A DNA stretch of 64,000 bases from Enoplolaimus lenunculus (taxonomy: Eukaryota; Nematoda; Enoplea; Enoplida; Thoracostomopsidae), in NCBI GenBank assembly GCA_030248215.1, contig JASANG010003242.1, positions 62,001 to 126,000 on the forward strand, in the 5' to 3' direction. The translations under genes and the position numbers were made by a program. Below the pieces are notes generated by a model. The model was not told the DNA's origin, did no database searches, and worked only from the letters and a program-made list of their open reading frames with translations. The stretch's first letter is position 1; the number at the start of each line of letters is the position of its first letter. Below, piece by piece: positions 10,011-20,869 of this stretch.

Positions 10011-13000
10011 TCAAAATATTCCGTCCCATGTGTCTTGGCCTTTTTGAGCGTCCGATTGCTTTTTCGCTAAAAATGTATTAGAAGCTTTTACAAAATGAGC
10101 CATCTCATAAAACAGAAAACTAATTTTCACAAACGTACCGTACTCTTTACCAGGGTATAACCGAATATCCGTTTTCGTTTCCGGTACAAATCGGTGTCTG
10201 TTTTTGTTATAAGAAATAAAGTTCAATTTTTATGCTGCTAATTAGTTATAAGTTACGTACAAATCACTCATTTTTTCACTACAGATGTGCTGTAACTGTC
10301 CGATATGAAATAAAAATTACGAAATTCAACCGACACCGGCTGCCGAAAAAGTTCTTGACGTCCAGCTCATATAGAATTTTCGCGTGAGGTTCCAGGTATT
10401 AATTCAGTAATAAAATTTTTCGAATTGTACACACGTTGTGGGAGCAATTTTTAATATAAAACAAAGAAACCGGATCCGAAAAGTTTATTTTATCGCGTTT
10501 AATGGTGTAAACACATTATAGAATGTCAAAATCCTAAAACAAATGCAATAAGTGGCTGGAGACGTATGGCGTACAACACAAGGCACAAGCTCACACAATT
10601 TTAGAGTTAGAATACAACGACAATTTTTATTCACTTTTCGAACGAGGTATGTTTTCAATACCGAATATACCGGAAAATTTCGGCGAAAAAATACCGGATT
10701 TTTTACCGGAACCGGATAGTGCAAAATACCAGATGTCCCTTGTGGAACCGGAATTCAGGTTGCACCCAGTCTCCAGTTAAACCCTGTTACATATTGTACG
10801 GATACAGAATCTGAATTCTGCAAACTTGTAGAATATAGAAATGCATTTACGACAAAACGCATTTTTGGCTGAAACAATTCAAAGTGTATACTGATAAACA
10901 GACGCGACTACTTAAAACAATTCAAATTAACACAAGTTATAGTAATTATATACATTTCAAAAACAAATAACTGTTTAATTTAGACCTTACAATAACACAA
11001 AACCCACTACGGATTTGCCGGTTAATCAACAGTGGCATCGGCAAAAATTTTAATATCGGCAAAAATTTTGGTATCGGCACATCACCAAAACACGAGGTTA
11101 CCTTTAGCTTCCTGGATCTGTTTTGCTTCACGTTGACGTTGCTGTTTTGTAATTCCGCTTCGCATTCCAAGATGGCCTTCAATCAAACGTCTCGCCATTA
11201 ACGGATTTGTTTCTGGCCGATCAACAAAAGGTTGCAATTCATCTAAACTACAAATTTAGTTAATTTCTCGCCGAATCTCTGTTACGCAAATATAGTTAAG
11301 ATTAAGTTCCGCACTGTGAGATAGTCCTATCCGTTTAAAAGCAGTCAATCTCATAGTCAACCCTTATTATTCGACACTCAAAACGTTCAAACAATAATTA
11401 TCAACAAAATTGACCGCTTTCGCTGCTCCTTGACATCCAGGAACAAGTTGAAAATAAAATATTTGTTTCTAAAAACAAAACAAGACACTCATGCTTACCA
11501 CGGTGTGTTTGTACAAATAGTTTGGTTTGCGTTGATGCTTCGGATAAACTACGACAATTTGCCAGCAAATTGCGTCGCGAACAACACTCTGTCAGCACAA
11601 AATCCGCTGAAATAACAACACATTGTGCTTGAAGCCTCATATAACTTTTAAAAAATATAATCTATTAAACGTGACATATAACAACTTTTGAAAATATAGC
11701 AGTGATAATAAATATCACAGCTTAGTTTCCAGTACAGCATTTGTAAAGTGAATGCCAAGTAAATTTTGCTATCATATAAAGTCTTCACTTAATACATCTC
11801 TAACGTTAAAAAAGGCAAAAAAACCGGTGTGATGCATACCTTCAGATTTTGAGTTATACACTCCCAAAGCACAATTATCACAGATCCACTTGATTTTGAA
11901 CTCTTTAGGTCTGAAATAAAGAGTATGCCATGAAAAAATCAAGTCTTCAAAAAGCATCCTAAATCCACTTGTAACTAAAATGATACCGAAACAACATACG
12001 TCTACTGTTTTTGTGGTAGCGATTCCGTACCCGCCGCTGAATTTTTCAATGATTGGAACACAGCACAATTGCAACCCGTAGCTGCATACAAATCTATTTG
12101 TCACAGAAGGATCAACTTTATATTACGCATTCAATGTCTATGTGTCACACATGTGAAACGAAATAAGAATAAGATAAACCAATATTTCAATGCAATGTTG
12201 CTGCCTTCGGACAACTTTCATTAATCTAAGAGTGAAGCAAATCAAGTACAACTTACCCAATATTGCGAAGTGAAATAGCAACGTCATCGGTTGTTGCGGT
12301 ACCTGGTATGTTGTAAATCTCGACAACGTGTCCAAAATCTATAGTAACAACATTCTCAATATAATACGCTGTATCTTTTCCAGGGACCGTATTCTCAAAT
12401 GTGTAGTATTTGTCACCAGTGGGTGATAGAATTTGTAGTTCCCGAACCAGCGAAAGGTGATGTGCAAACATCAGTGTATTTTTGCATTCGATTTGTCCTA
12501 CCTCTGTCCCAATTTTAAAAACCGCATTTGGCGAGAGTTCGTTAGTTTGAAAAATTATGGCTAACTGGTAACAGATGCTATAAGTACGCATTTGAGAAAA
12601 TAGGTTCTAATTGAAATAGTACTCATTTTCAAGCAAAATTATTACAAACATTTGTAAAAAAATCATTCGTATAATAATTATTAACACATATTCATATTTA
12701 GAGTTAGCGATAATGCAACTGTTATTTAACACTAATGCTCAGATTAATTAAACATCCATAGTGTTAAACTGAGCATGAGCAATTCAGAAAATACCAACAT
12801 GCTATGACTTTTAACCCTAACTTTTCAAATTTTGTTTGAGTTTTAATTAAATTCACCGTACAAAAACCAATACTAGTAAAAGCGAAAAATTATTTCGCTT
12901 TTTTACCAGCAAATTCACTCACCATTCGCTATTAAAGTTTCGTCGAGAGCACTAATATCAAGCAGTGTACGTCGACTCCCTGAGGAATTTTGCTGGTTTT

Positions 13001-16000
13001 CTGGTTTGACTAAACACGAGCATGAAGCAGTCATAGTGCGTCTACATGTATTGAGCGAAGCTCGAACACACTCATTGCAATTAAGCAAAAATATGCCAAT
13101 TAGTTATTACATAACTATTTATTCATAGGTTTTGGAGGTTTGGAAACAATTTATTCAAGCTCTTTGCACCCATAAAGAACCCTAATAATTAATGAAAGTT
13201 TTAAGTCCTAATTTAGGCTTATCAATTAAACAATTATGCAAATGAACTATTAGCTAACTATTCAATTATCGTTTTGAACGATTGCAGACAATTTACTCAG
13301 ATTCCTCGCACCCAAAACCTCTTTACTGCTGAAATTAGATCGCTTGCAACCCTTATTATTTGAAATATTGTGAAAAGTCCTAATTTATGCTTATCAATTA
13401 TGCTAATATGCAAATTAACTATTAGGAGCTATTCAATTATCGGTTTTGAAGATTTGTTATCAATTTATTCAACTTACTCTCGCCCAAAAACCCTTAAGAT
13501 TGCTTGTTACCCTAATAATTAGTGAAATAATGTAAAAAAATCCTAAATTAGGACTAACTCATTATGTAAATTAGCCTGTAGCTAATAAAAAGCTTAAAAT
13601 TTTAAAACCCCAATGCGATATTAACACCACAAGATAATTGGCTTTCAAACAAAAAATGTTTATTAAAATGGGTTCAGCGGTTCCTGAGATTCTTTTCGGA
13701 CAGACAGACGGACGGACATCCACTTTTCGACCCCCGACCACAAAAATTAGAAACTTGTGCACTGTACCAAATGTAGCTACATCTACAAAGTAGCTACGTC
13801 AAACGAAAGTAAATAATTTTCTTCTATACCACTACATTGGCAATTATCTAAAAATTATACTTTTGAAGATAAGACCTCTGTTTAAATTATCGATGCTACA
13901 AAGTAATTCCTCGCAGTGAGAAATGTCTGAATCCACCAATGACCGGGTGCTTACTTGGGGATAATTTGTTTTTAGAATATTCGGCATTTTGAGTGAATAA
14001 ACCACCTTTGAGCCCGAGATGAGATTCAACCATACGCCGTGCAGGCACCGGATTAGTTTGAGGACGGAAAGACGAATCTGCAACAACGACGTCGCTCTTT
14101 TTCGATTCTACAACATTAATTTAACCGCATGCGACTGCATCTGATTTTGAGTGAATCTTGATATCGCACGTTACTATTTCAAATGCATCTTGATATCACA
14201 CAATACTATAATATTATACTAATTGTAGTAGAACTATATGTATTGAGCGAAGTTCGGACATACAGTCACGGACAGAATTAAGTGCAACCGCGGTCGCGAC
14301 CCAAACGCGGTTCGAATCGCGATCGCTCGCAGACGCAATCGCGATCGCTCGCAACAGCAATTTTCGTGGACGCAAAAACCGCAACTGCGATTGCGTCTCA
14401 AACAGCGTCTGCGATCGCGGTTCAAACCGCGACTGCGACCGCGGTTCGAACCGCGACTGCGAACGCAATTAAAATCGCGTCTATGATCGCGTCTCAAACC
14501 GCGTTTGAGACGCGAAACACTCAGACGCGGTTACAAAACCGCAACCGCAACCGCAGTGGCCGCAATCGCGGTTTCTGCGCACTTAATTCTGTCCGTGACT
14601 GTACTTGTGACGTCTTAATTTAGGCTTAACTAATTAAGCTAATAAGCAAACTGATTATTAGCTAACTATTCAATTATCAGTTTTGGAGGTTTGTAAATAA
14701 CTTATTCATACTTTTGCACCCTATAACCAATTAGTACTGAATTTGATTGCTTGTAACCGTAATAATCAGTGAAATACTATAAAAAGTCCTAATTTTAACT
14801 TAACTAATTAAGCTAAATGCAAATTATTTATTAGCTACCTATTTAATTATCGGCCTTGAAGGTTTATAGACAATTTATTCCGATGCTCGCAACCAAAAAC
14901 CCTTTAGTAATCCTAATTATCAGTGAAATAATTTAAAAAGTTCAAATTTAGGCTTATTAATCAAGCTAATATGCAAATCAGCTATTAGCTAACTATTCAA
15001 TTACCAGTCGTAGTGGGACCACATTTATTGAGCGAAGCTCGAACACACGTAAGCAATTAAGGTGATATGCAAATTAGTTGTTAGCTAACTATCCATTTGT
15101 CGGTTTTGGAGGTTTGTAAGCAATTTCCTCACATTCCTCGCACCCAAAAACCCTTCAGTCACCCTAATAATTTTTGGAATAATTTAAAAAGTCCTAATTT
15201 TGTCTTGTCAATTAAGCTAATATGCAAATTAGCTATTAGCTAACTATTCAATTATCGGTTTTGGATGTTTGTAAACTGTTTATTTAAATTCCTCGCACCT
15301 AAAAACCCTTTAGTGCTGAAATTATATTGCTTTTAACCTTAATAATTAGTGAAATATTGTAAAAAGTCCTAATTTAGGCTTATAAACTATGCTAATATGC
15401 AAATTATCTATTAGCTAACTGCTCAATTATCGGCTTTGGAGGTTTGTAAACAGTCTACGCGGATTCCTGGCACCCAAAAACCCTTTAATGCTAAAATTAG
15501 ATTGCTTCTAACTGTAATAATTAGTGAAATATTGTGGAAAGTCCTAATTTAGGCTTAATTATGCAAATTAGCCTGTAGCTAATAAACGGCTTAAAATTTC
15601 AAAACCCCAATGCGAGGTTAACACCCCAAGAAAATTGGCTTTCAAACAAAAAAAAGTTTATCAAAATCGGTTCAGCCGTTCCTGAGATTGTTTTCGCACG
15701 GACAGACGGACGGACGGACATCCACCTTTCAACCCCCAAGCATAAAACATAAAAAGCTTCGCGAAACTCCGAGCTTCGCTCAATCAGTTTTGGAGGTTTT
15801 TAAACAATTTATTCAGAGTTTTGCACCCTATAACCAATTAGTACTGAATTTGATTGCTTGTAACCCTAATAATCAGTGAAATACTATAAAAAGTCCTAAT
15901 TTTAACTTAACTAATTAAGCTAAATGCAAATTATTTATTAGCTAACTATTTAATTATCGGCCTTGCAGGTTTATAGACAATTTATTCCGATTGCTCGCAA

Positions 16001-19000
16001 CCAAAAACCCTTTAGTAACCCTAATAATCAGTGAAATAATTTAAAAAGTCCAAATTATCGTAATCAAAAACCCTTTGGTGCTGAAATCAAATGGCTTGTA
16101 ACTCTAATAATAGTAAAATACAGTAAAAAGTACCAATTTATCCGTAACCAATTATGCAAATTAACATGTAGCTAATAAACGGCCTAAAGTTTTAAACCCC
16201 AATGCGAGATTAACACTCTAGGCTAAAAAGATTACCAAAATCGGTTCAGCGGCTCCTAAGATTGTTTTCGGATGGACAGATCGACATCCACCTTCGACCC
16301 CCGAGCACAAAATAGCTCGGAGTTTCGCTTTGTCAATTAGTACACTGCGTTCAAAAGCCTCCACATAAAAACTTAGAACACTCTTCTTTTACATATTTCG
16401 GTAAATAGTAAAACGTAATCATGCTAATTTATTATTACTTCTTATAATCTGTCAGAATTTTGTTTCTATAAAGTTCTAATCCGGGTGTATTCTGTGATTT
16501 TGTTACGATAACGGTTCTGTAAGTCGTCCTTCAAATTCCAGCATTCTTCACCTTTTTAATACTCTAATCAGTTAAAACACTTGTATGTTATATATAATTT
16601 GGATATGTACAACGCTAATTACCTCTACCAGAATTAACAGACGTGGTGTCTTTGCTTGATGCGTTCTGTTTTGAACACGGCGGTGTTTTCTAAATAAAAT
16701 AACCATACATTAAAATGGAAATAATTTTAAACAGGACACAAAATATGAAAAATACAATATCCGTAGGCCGTAATATGATACATGAAGCAAAAACTAGGAA
16801 GATAAGCTGGCTAGCTTGACCAAAAATTATATATGTTTATTAAAAACATTATATACATATACTAACGAGCTTGAAAAAAGCAATATGTACAAACGTAAAC
16901 AGTAAATAATAATGTAATATAGCTGTTTAAAGTGCAGCAGCACTGCCACATTCGAAACAGAAACAATTCTTCAATTAAACTAACAGCATCCGTAGACACG
17001 TCACAGCCATTGTTTACTTGACTAGCAGATTCCGGCAAACTTGGTGTGGCACTTTGGTTATTGCTGTCTGAAACATACTCTAAGAAACCGTATCGCGACA
17101 ATTCATAGCCCAACATTAACCAGAACCTGACAAAATATAAACTTCTCACAACAATACGTATGCCACGGTACCGCCAATTCCAGTAACACAGTAAGGTTCC
17201 AGAAAAAGGTCTTGAGTAATACTTAATACCCAAACACTAATAATTACAGTTACACTAAAAGGTATACAAAATAATAAAAAACCAAAAACAACAATTGAAG
17301 CTTACCGGAAATAATGTCTTTATCGCATCCAGTAACAGCTTCTGTAGTGTAATTTAATTTGGACAAATCATCGCAATTAGGCAAACCATCTTTGATATTG
17401 TTATCTTCAGCACCAGAACCACTTTGGATTTCACTTACACCCCCATCAACTTCCGATACTTTGTTTTCTTCAATTTCTTCAACGTCATCTTCAACTCGTA
17501 TGCAGTTTTGCTCAACATCTTTATCAGCTGACCCATGCGTTGCGCCAGAGGCCAAACATTCACTCTTGCTGCTTATTTTGGTTTGCGCTGTCTGTTCCGG
17601 TGTTGAGTCAGTTCCGCTTTCGACGCTATCATTATCCGGACCATCAAGATCAGTAATAAGCTTCTGTAAATTGCTGGCAACGTTGCCGCTCGTCAAGCTA
17701 GTTTTTGAAGGTCCCCAGCCAGCAGCCCAAGTTACACCTTTCACAGTAGACAAATCTGGTTTAACAGCAGCAGTATTCCCGTTTCCATCAGAAGGCACTT
17801 CCGAAACCTTCGCAGACCGATTACTCATGCCTTGTTTTAGAGCAATTTGTTCTGAAGGACGTTTAGTTTGAGCATCGATATTAATCGATGCTACTTCCAT
17901 ATCAACATCAAAATCAAAACCAGTATCGCGTTTGTCAGATTGTTTGTTAGACCAACTGGCCATGGTGGACGTTGCCAAGGTACCACAAACCCCCGTGAGA
18001 ATGTTATTTGCTTCTGCTTTTTTGTTGGAACTTTGGATATTTAACAATGCAGAAACCATAGTACTTGGAACTGACGCGTTTCCAGAGCAAATTTCACTTG
18101 CATTTCGCTGCGCCGGTGCTAAAAACCCAGTCGGGGTACAGTGATTGGCATTGTTAAGTTCCGAAAAGGCACGACAGCTACTAACCGCTTGTCCAGCTCG
18201 CGCTATTTGACACATTTCAAGGAACGCAGATCCTGTAGCGGACGGTGCTGAATTAAATTCAGGGCAACTAACTTGTCGTTGCGCTAGCTGTGAGCCTGAT
18301 ACCTCCTTCCCCGAATGCTGTAAAAAATTACTTCGTTCATCATCATCGTCCAACAACTGATAAATATTTTGTTCCAGATGGCTTACGCTATCGTGTTCGC
18401 ACGAGTCAGTTGCATCGCGATTGAGGTTTGAAGGCTCTATAAGAACATTGGAAGATACGACGGCAACAGGAAACTTCTCAATGCGTCTGTTTTCACTTTC
18501 AACTTGATTGAGCAACTGTCTTAAAAGCGCTTTCCCTTGATATGCATCCTTTTTCGGGACTACACTAGCGTCTTGAGATGCCTTTGCTACCATTTTAGCG
18601 TCTGGCATAGCCTCTGCCTCAACTGCAATAACTTGCTCTGAACCCGCCGACACGCATACTTCATGCTTGTCTTCAGTCTTCGAGTCTTGAGGTATAATGC
18701 CCGATTTGATCAGCATTTCTTGAATCATATCAACGGGCAATTTATGAGGTTGAGGTTGCGGAGGCGGCTGTTTGGTTTGTTGATTTCGTCGTGACTGTCC
18801 AGTTTGTTGTTGCTGCTTCACATGTCCGCTTCGGTTTCGACGCTCGTCTGATTGTAATTGTGACCGCTGTCCAGCACCATATAACGACGGTGACTCAAAA
18901 TTTTTGCGACCAGACTGGAAGCTATGCTTCGAATATCGATCCACATTAGCTGGAGCTCGGTTGTTATTACCTTTTCCACCCCAAACGGGACGCTTTGTGC

Positions 19001-19896
19001 TTCGAAAAATATCGTTCGGTCTATTGCTTGCATCGAATGAAGTCGTCGTCCCACTGTCTGACCGTTGGTCATCTTCTATTGCAGTGCTATGACCAGACGC
19101 AATAACGCCAGCATATTGTTCATTACCATTACGTCCACCACTATAGCTTCGGCCTACGGTCACGTTGTGTTGTATTGCGTCTGTTTCCGTAAACAATTGC
19201 TCACTGGTCATTCCTAACTCAAACGGTGACTGATCGTCGCATGTATCGTAGTACCATTCTGGCAACTCACATCTCTGTCGATTTCGTCCAATATCATATT
19301 GATTTCTACGATAATAAGCTGAGTTATTTTTGCCACCATGATCAGTATTACGACTGGAAGAATCAAATTCCGGACTGCGGGAAGGATGCGAGAATATGGT
19401 TGAGAATTTTTGCCACTGGTTGTCATGAGCGTTTGAACAGTAATTTGTAGACTCAAAATTGCTTGCATGGTTAACTTGCTGTTGTAGTCTGCTTTCTCTA
19501 AGACATTTCTCTGTGTTGACCACTGATGGCTGAATTTCAGCTTCTGACTGAATAATAAAAAGAAAATAAATTATCAGTGCTGCAAAAAATAAAAACCAAA
19601 CTAAACAATATCGACAAAACAGCTAATTCAAAATGGACCAGCAAGCATTAGTTAGTTGGTCTAGTTTACCATCTAACACACATCCAAAAGCGAAATACCT
19701 GCCATTTAATTTATAAATCCAATGCTAGCTAGATACAAAATACTTCATTTAGTGCGCTTACCGCATCTGGTCTAGTGCCACGCTTGTCATTATATGACTG
19801 ATGAGGATTCATCGATCTGGCAGCGCGAGGTATATACACTTGTTGGTCTGGTCTTCTATTACTTAAAACTTGTAGATATAATGAATATACGCCCAT
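10011..19896 (-). CDS. R3HCC1L: R3HCC1/R3HCC1L-like protein, eight exons
   Basis: Exons, 5' to 3' on the minus strand: 19896-19762, 19547-17306, 17079-16985, 12564-12257, 11910-11840, 11606-11499, 11242-11102, 10066-10011. All junctions are GT-AG and phase-compatible, giving 1051 aa. The N-terminus holds RRPDQQVYIPR (residues 14-24), the short motif near the start of R3HCC1L and mid-protein in R3HCC1. The second exon encodes about 747 low-complexity Ser/Gln/Asn-rich residues. The C-terminus carries the family's RRM-like block: HVVEIYNI (903-910), FKIKWICDNCALGVY (931-945), RPETNPLMARRL (995-1006), and the terminal DTWDGIF, like the family's EDIWEG ending. No R3H domain was found, as in R3HCC1L. 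The function of the family is poorly known and RNA binding is only inferred. Least certain: the start ATG, the third exon's donor (17018 is also phase-compatible) and the fourth exon's acceptor. Confidence 0.85.
10440..10770. mobile_element. Truncated CCGGAA-type hAT MITE
   Basis: aaaagtttattttatcgcgt, gtcaaaatcctaaaacaaat and ttaccggaaccggatagtgc, ending ggaattcaggttgcaccc, match the element at 7972-8698. The left end is missing. It lies in the last R3HCC1L-like intron. Confidence 0.65.
13080..13770 (+). repeat. Satellite of ~170-bp units, first block
   Basis: Units carry aaagtcctaatttaggctta, atatgcaaattagctattag, attatcggttttggaggttt, attcctcgcacccaaaaacc and cctaataattagtgaaata. The block ends with cggttcctgagattcttttc and a ggacagacagacggacggac run. 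It lies in the big R3HCC1L-like intron. Confidence 0.75.
14006..14077 (-). pseudogene. Stray duplicate of the penultimate R3HCC1L-like exon
   Basis: This lies in the intron between the third and fourth exons of the R3HCC1L-like gene. A 72-nt open segment is bounded by a good acceptor (gttgttgcag) and a GT donor. It enters and leaves in phase 1, like the true exon at 11242-11102. It encodes RPQTNPVPARRMVESHLGLK, matching RPETNPLMARRLIEGHLGMR of that exon. Its position upstream of the RRM-like block is out of order for the family. The flanking exons as modelled join in phase 0, so it cannot simply be spliced in. It is best read as a remnant of a partial gene duplication, or an exon of an undetected paralogue. 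No copies of the other C-terminal exons were found beside it. Confidence 0.6.
14263..14601. mobile_element. Tc1/mariner-type MITE with GC-rich core
   Basis: The ends CAGTCACGGACAGAATTAAG and its perfect inverse are flanked by TA (14261-14262 and 14602-14603). The ~290-bp interior is unlike the AT-rich surroundings: it is filled with short degenerate units such as accgcgactgcg, aatcgcgatcgctcgc and gcgtctcaaaccgcg, many self-complementary. No transposase frame is present. Confidence 0.85.
14605..16330 (+). repeat. Satellite of ~170-bp units, main block
   Basis: About nine degenerate units, with aagtcctaattt-type starts near 14783, 14938, 15190, 15364, 15539, 15890, 16045 and 16130. They are broken by tgagcgaagctcgaacacac and cggacagacggacggacgga segments near 15030, 15700 and 16270. 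The mariner-type MITE at 14263-14601 separates this block from the one at 13080-13770. Confidence 0.75.
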
Positions 19897-20609
19897 ATGA
19901 TACCGAAAACATATCGAAAAATTACTCATCAGGCCGAAAACGTATATACGTATATAAACATAGAAAACTTTCTTGCAGTTGCGGCATAACAAAAAATATT
20001 ATGTACCTAAACAGTGACAAAATTTAATTAAATATCCGAAGAAGTCACTTATTTCTGTTTTTCATAAACTACAAAACTGGTTTTTTCACACATTCAGAGC
20101 TAACGGTATGAACTTCCGTTTGAATGCATAACTACTACACTAACCGTTTCGATTTTCCTGTTGGAAACTCCGAACACGTAGTGTCCCCATCAACATACCA
20201 ACTGCTTTGCCGTCCCCTATCCATTTGCATCTGTATATGTATAGAAATATTGCAATTCGGTGATATGAAAATATCGTCTAAAATAATTCCAAACCTATTA
20301 AACAAACTTTAATAAATTTGCTCTCGGTGCCGCCAGTCTAGGTAGGGAAACGCAGGCCTATAAGGCAAATACTTTAAGTGCATGTTGCAGCTGCGAGTTC
20401 TCGCTGTAAAAACTCGTTCATTCCTAGGTGGCGTGAACGATCGGCGCTTATATCATTTTATCTAACTGAAGAAATACTCCAAAATAGACGGTTAGAAGAA
20501 CTAGCTAGCTGATTTCAAAATAATGTCAAAAATGTCTAGTTCGGAGTGCTATGTATGACGACGTATAGTTCAGCGTGCGTGTTTGCAGCTGAAAATGAAG
20601 AAAGTTCTT

Positions 20610-20695
20610 ACAAGGTTTTAATTCCATGATCAATCGCTGACAATTATCAGTCCTCGAGCTACCACTGAACCACGCCGCCTCAGAATAAACTGCAG
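20610..20695 (-). mobile_element. Degenerate tRNA-like (SINE-type) sequence
   Basis: On the minus strand ggcggcgtggttcagtggta followed by gctcgagga is a good tRNA A-box context. The expected B box is decayed (gatcatggaattaaaacc) and the stems do not pair. It is distinct from the tRNA-bearing piggyBac-type family. It is probably a SINE head or dead tRNA. Confidence 0.45.
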
Positions 20696-20869
20696 AGGTT
20701 TCTGTTTTAATGCCTTATAGGAACGTCAATATTATACTCATGTACCTCGGCTGTTCCAAGTTTTTATATTTTCTGTATACTTAAGAACTACTAAAGCATC
20801 AGCGTTTTACCGATGTACAGCATCAGCATGAGTCTTATCTTGGACACAAAAGATCCGAAAATTCATATA

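Larger units (their letters stand above)
12565..16984. other. Largest R3HCC1L-like intron
   Basis: A 4.4-kb intron in the model. It holds the ~170-bp satellite blocks, the GC-cored mariner-type MITE and the stray duplicated exon at 14006-14077. The first 500 bp (12565-13080) show nothing recognisable. Confidence 0.6.

Noticed and set aside
14282-14623. A 113-codon open frame of Ala/Thr/Arg-rich residues, with mirrored frames on the other strand
   Set aside because: It is produced by the GC-rich repeat array inside the mariner-type MITE. The low complexity and both-strand openness are repeat artefacts.
16862-17233. Extending the third R3HCC1L-like exon upstream to include FWLMLGYELSRYG
   Set aside because: The acceptor that would include it (ttttgtcag) is in the wrong phase for the preceding exon's donor and creates an immediate stop. 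The acceptor at 17079 fits the phase.
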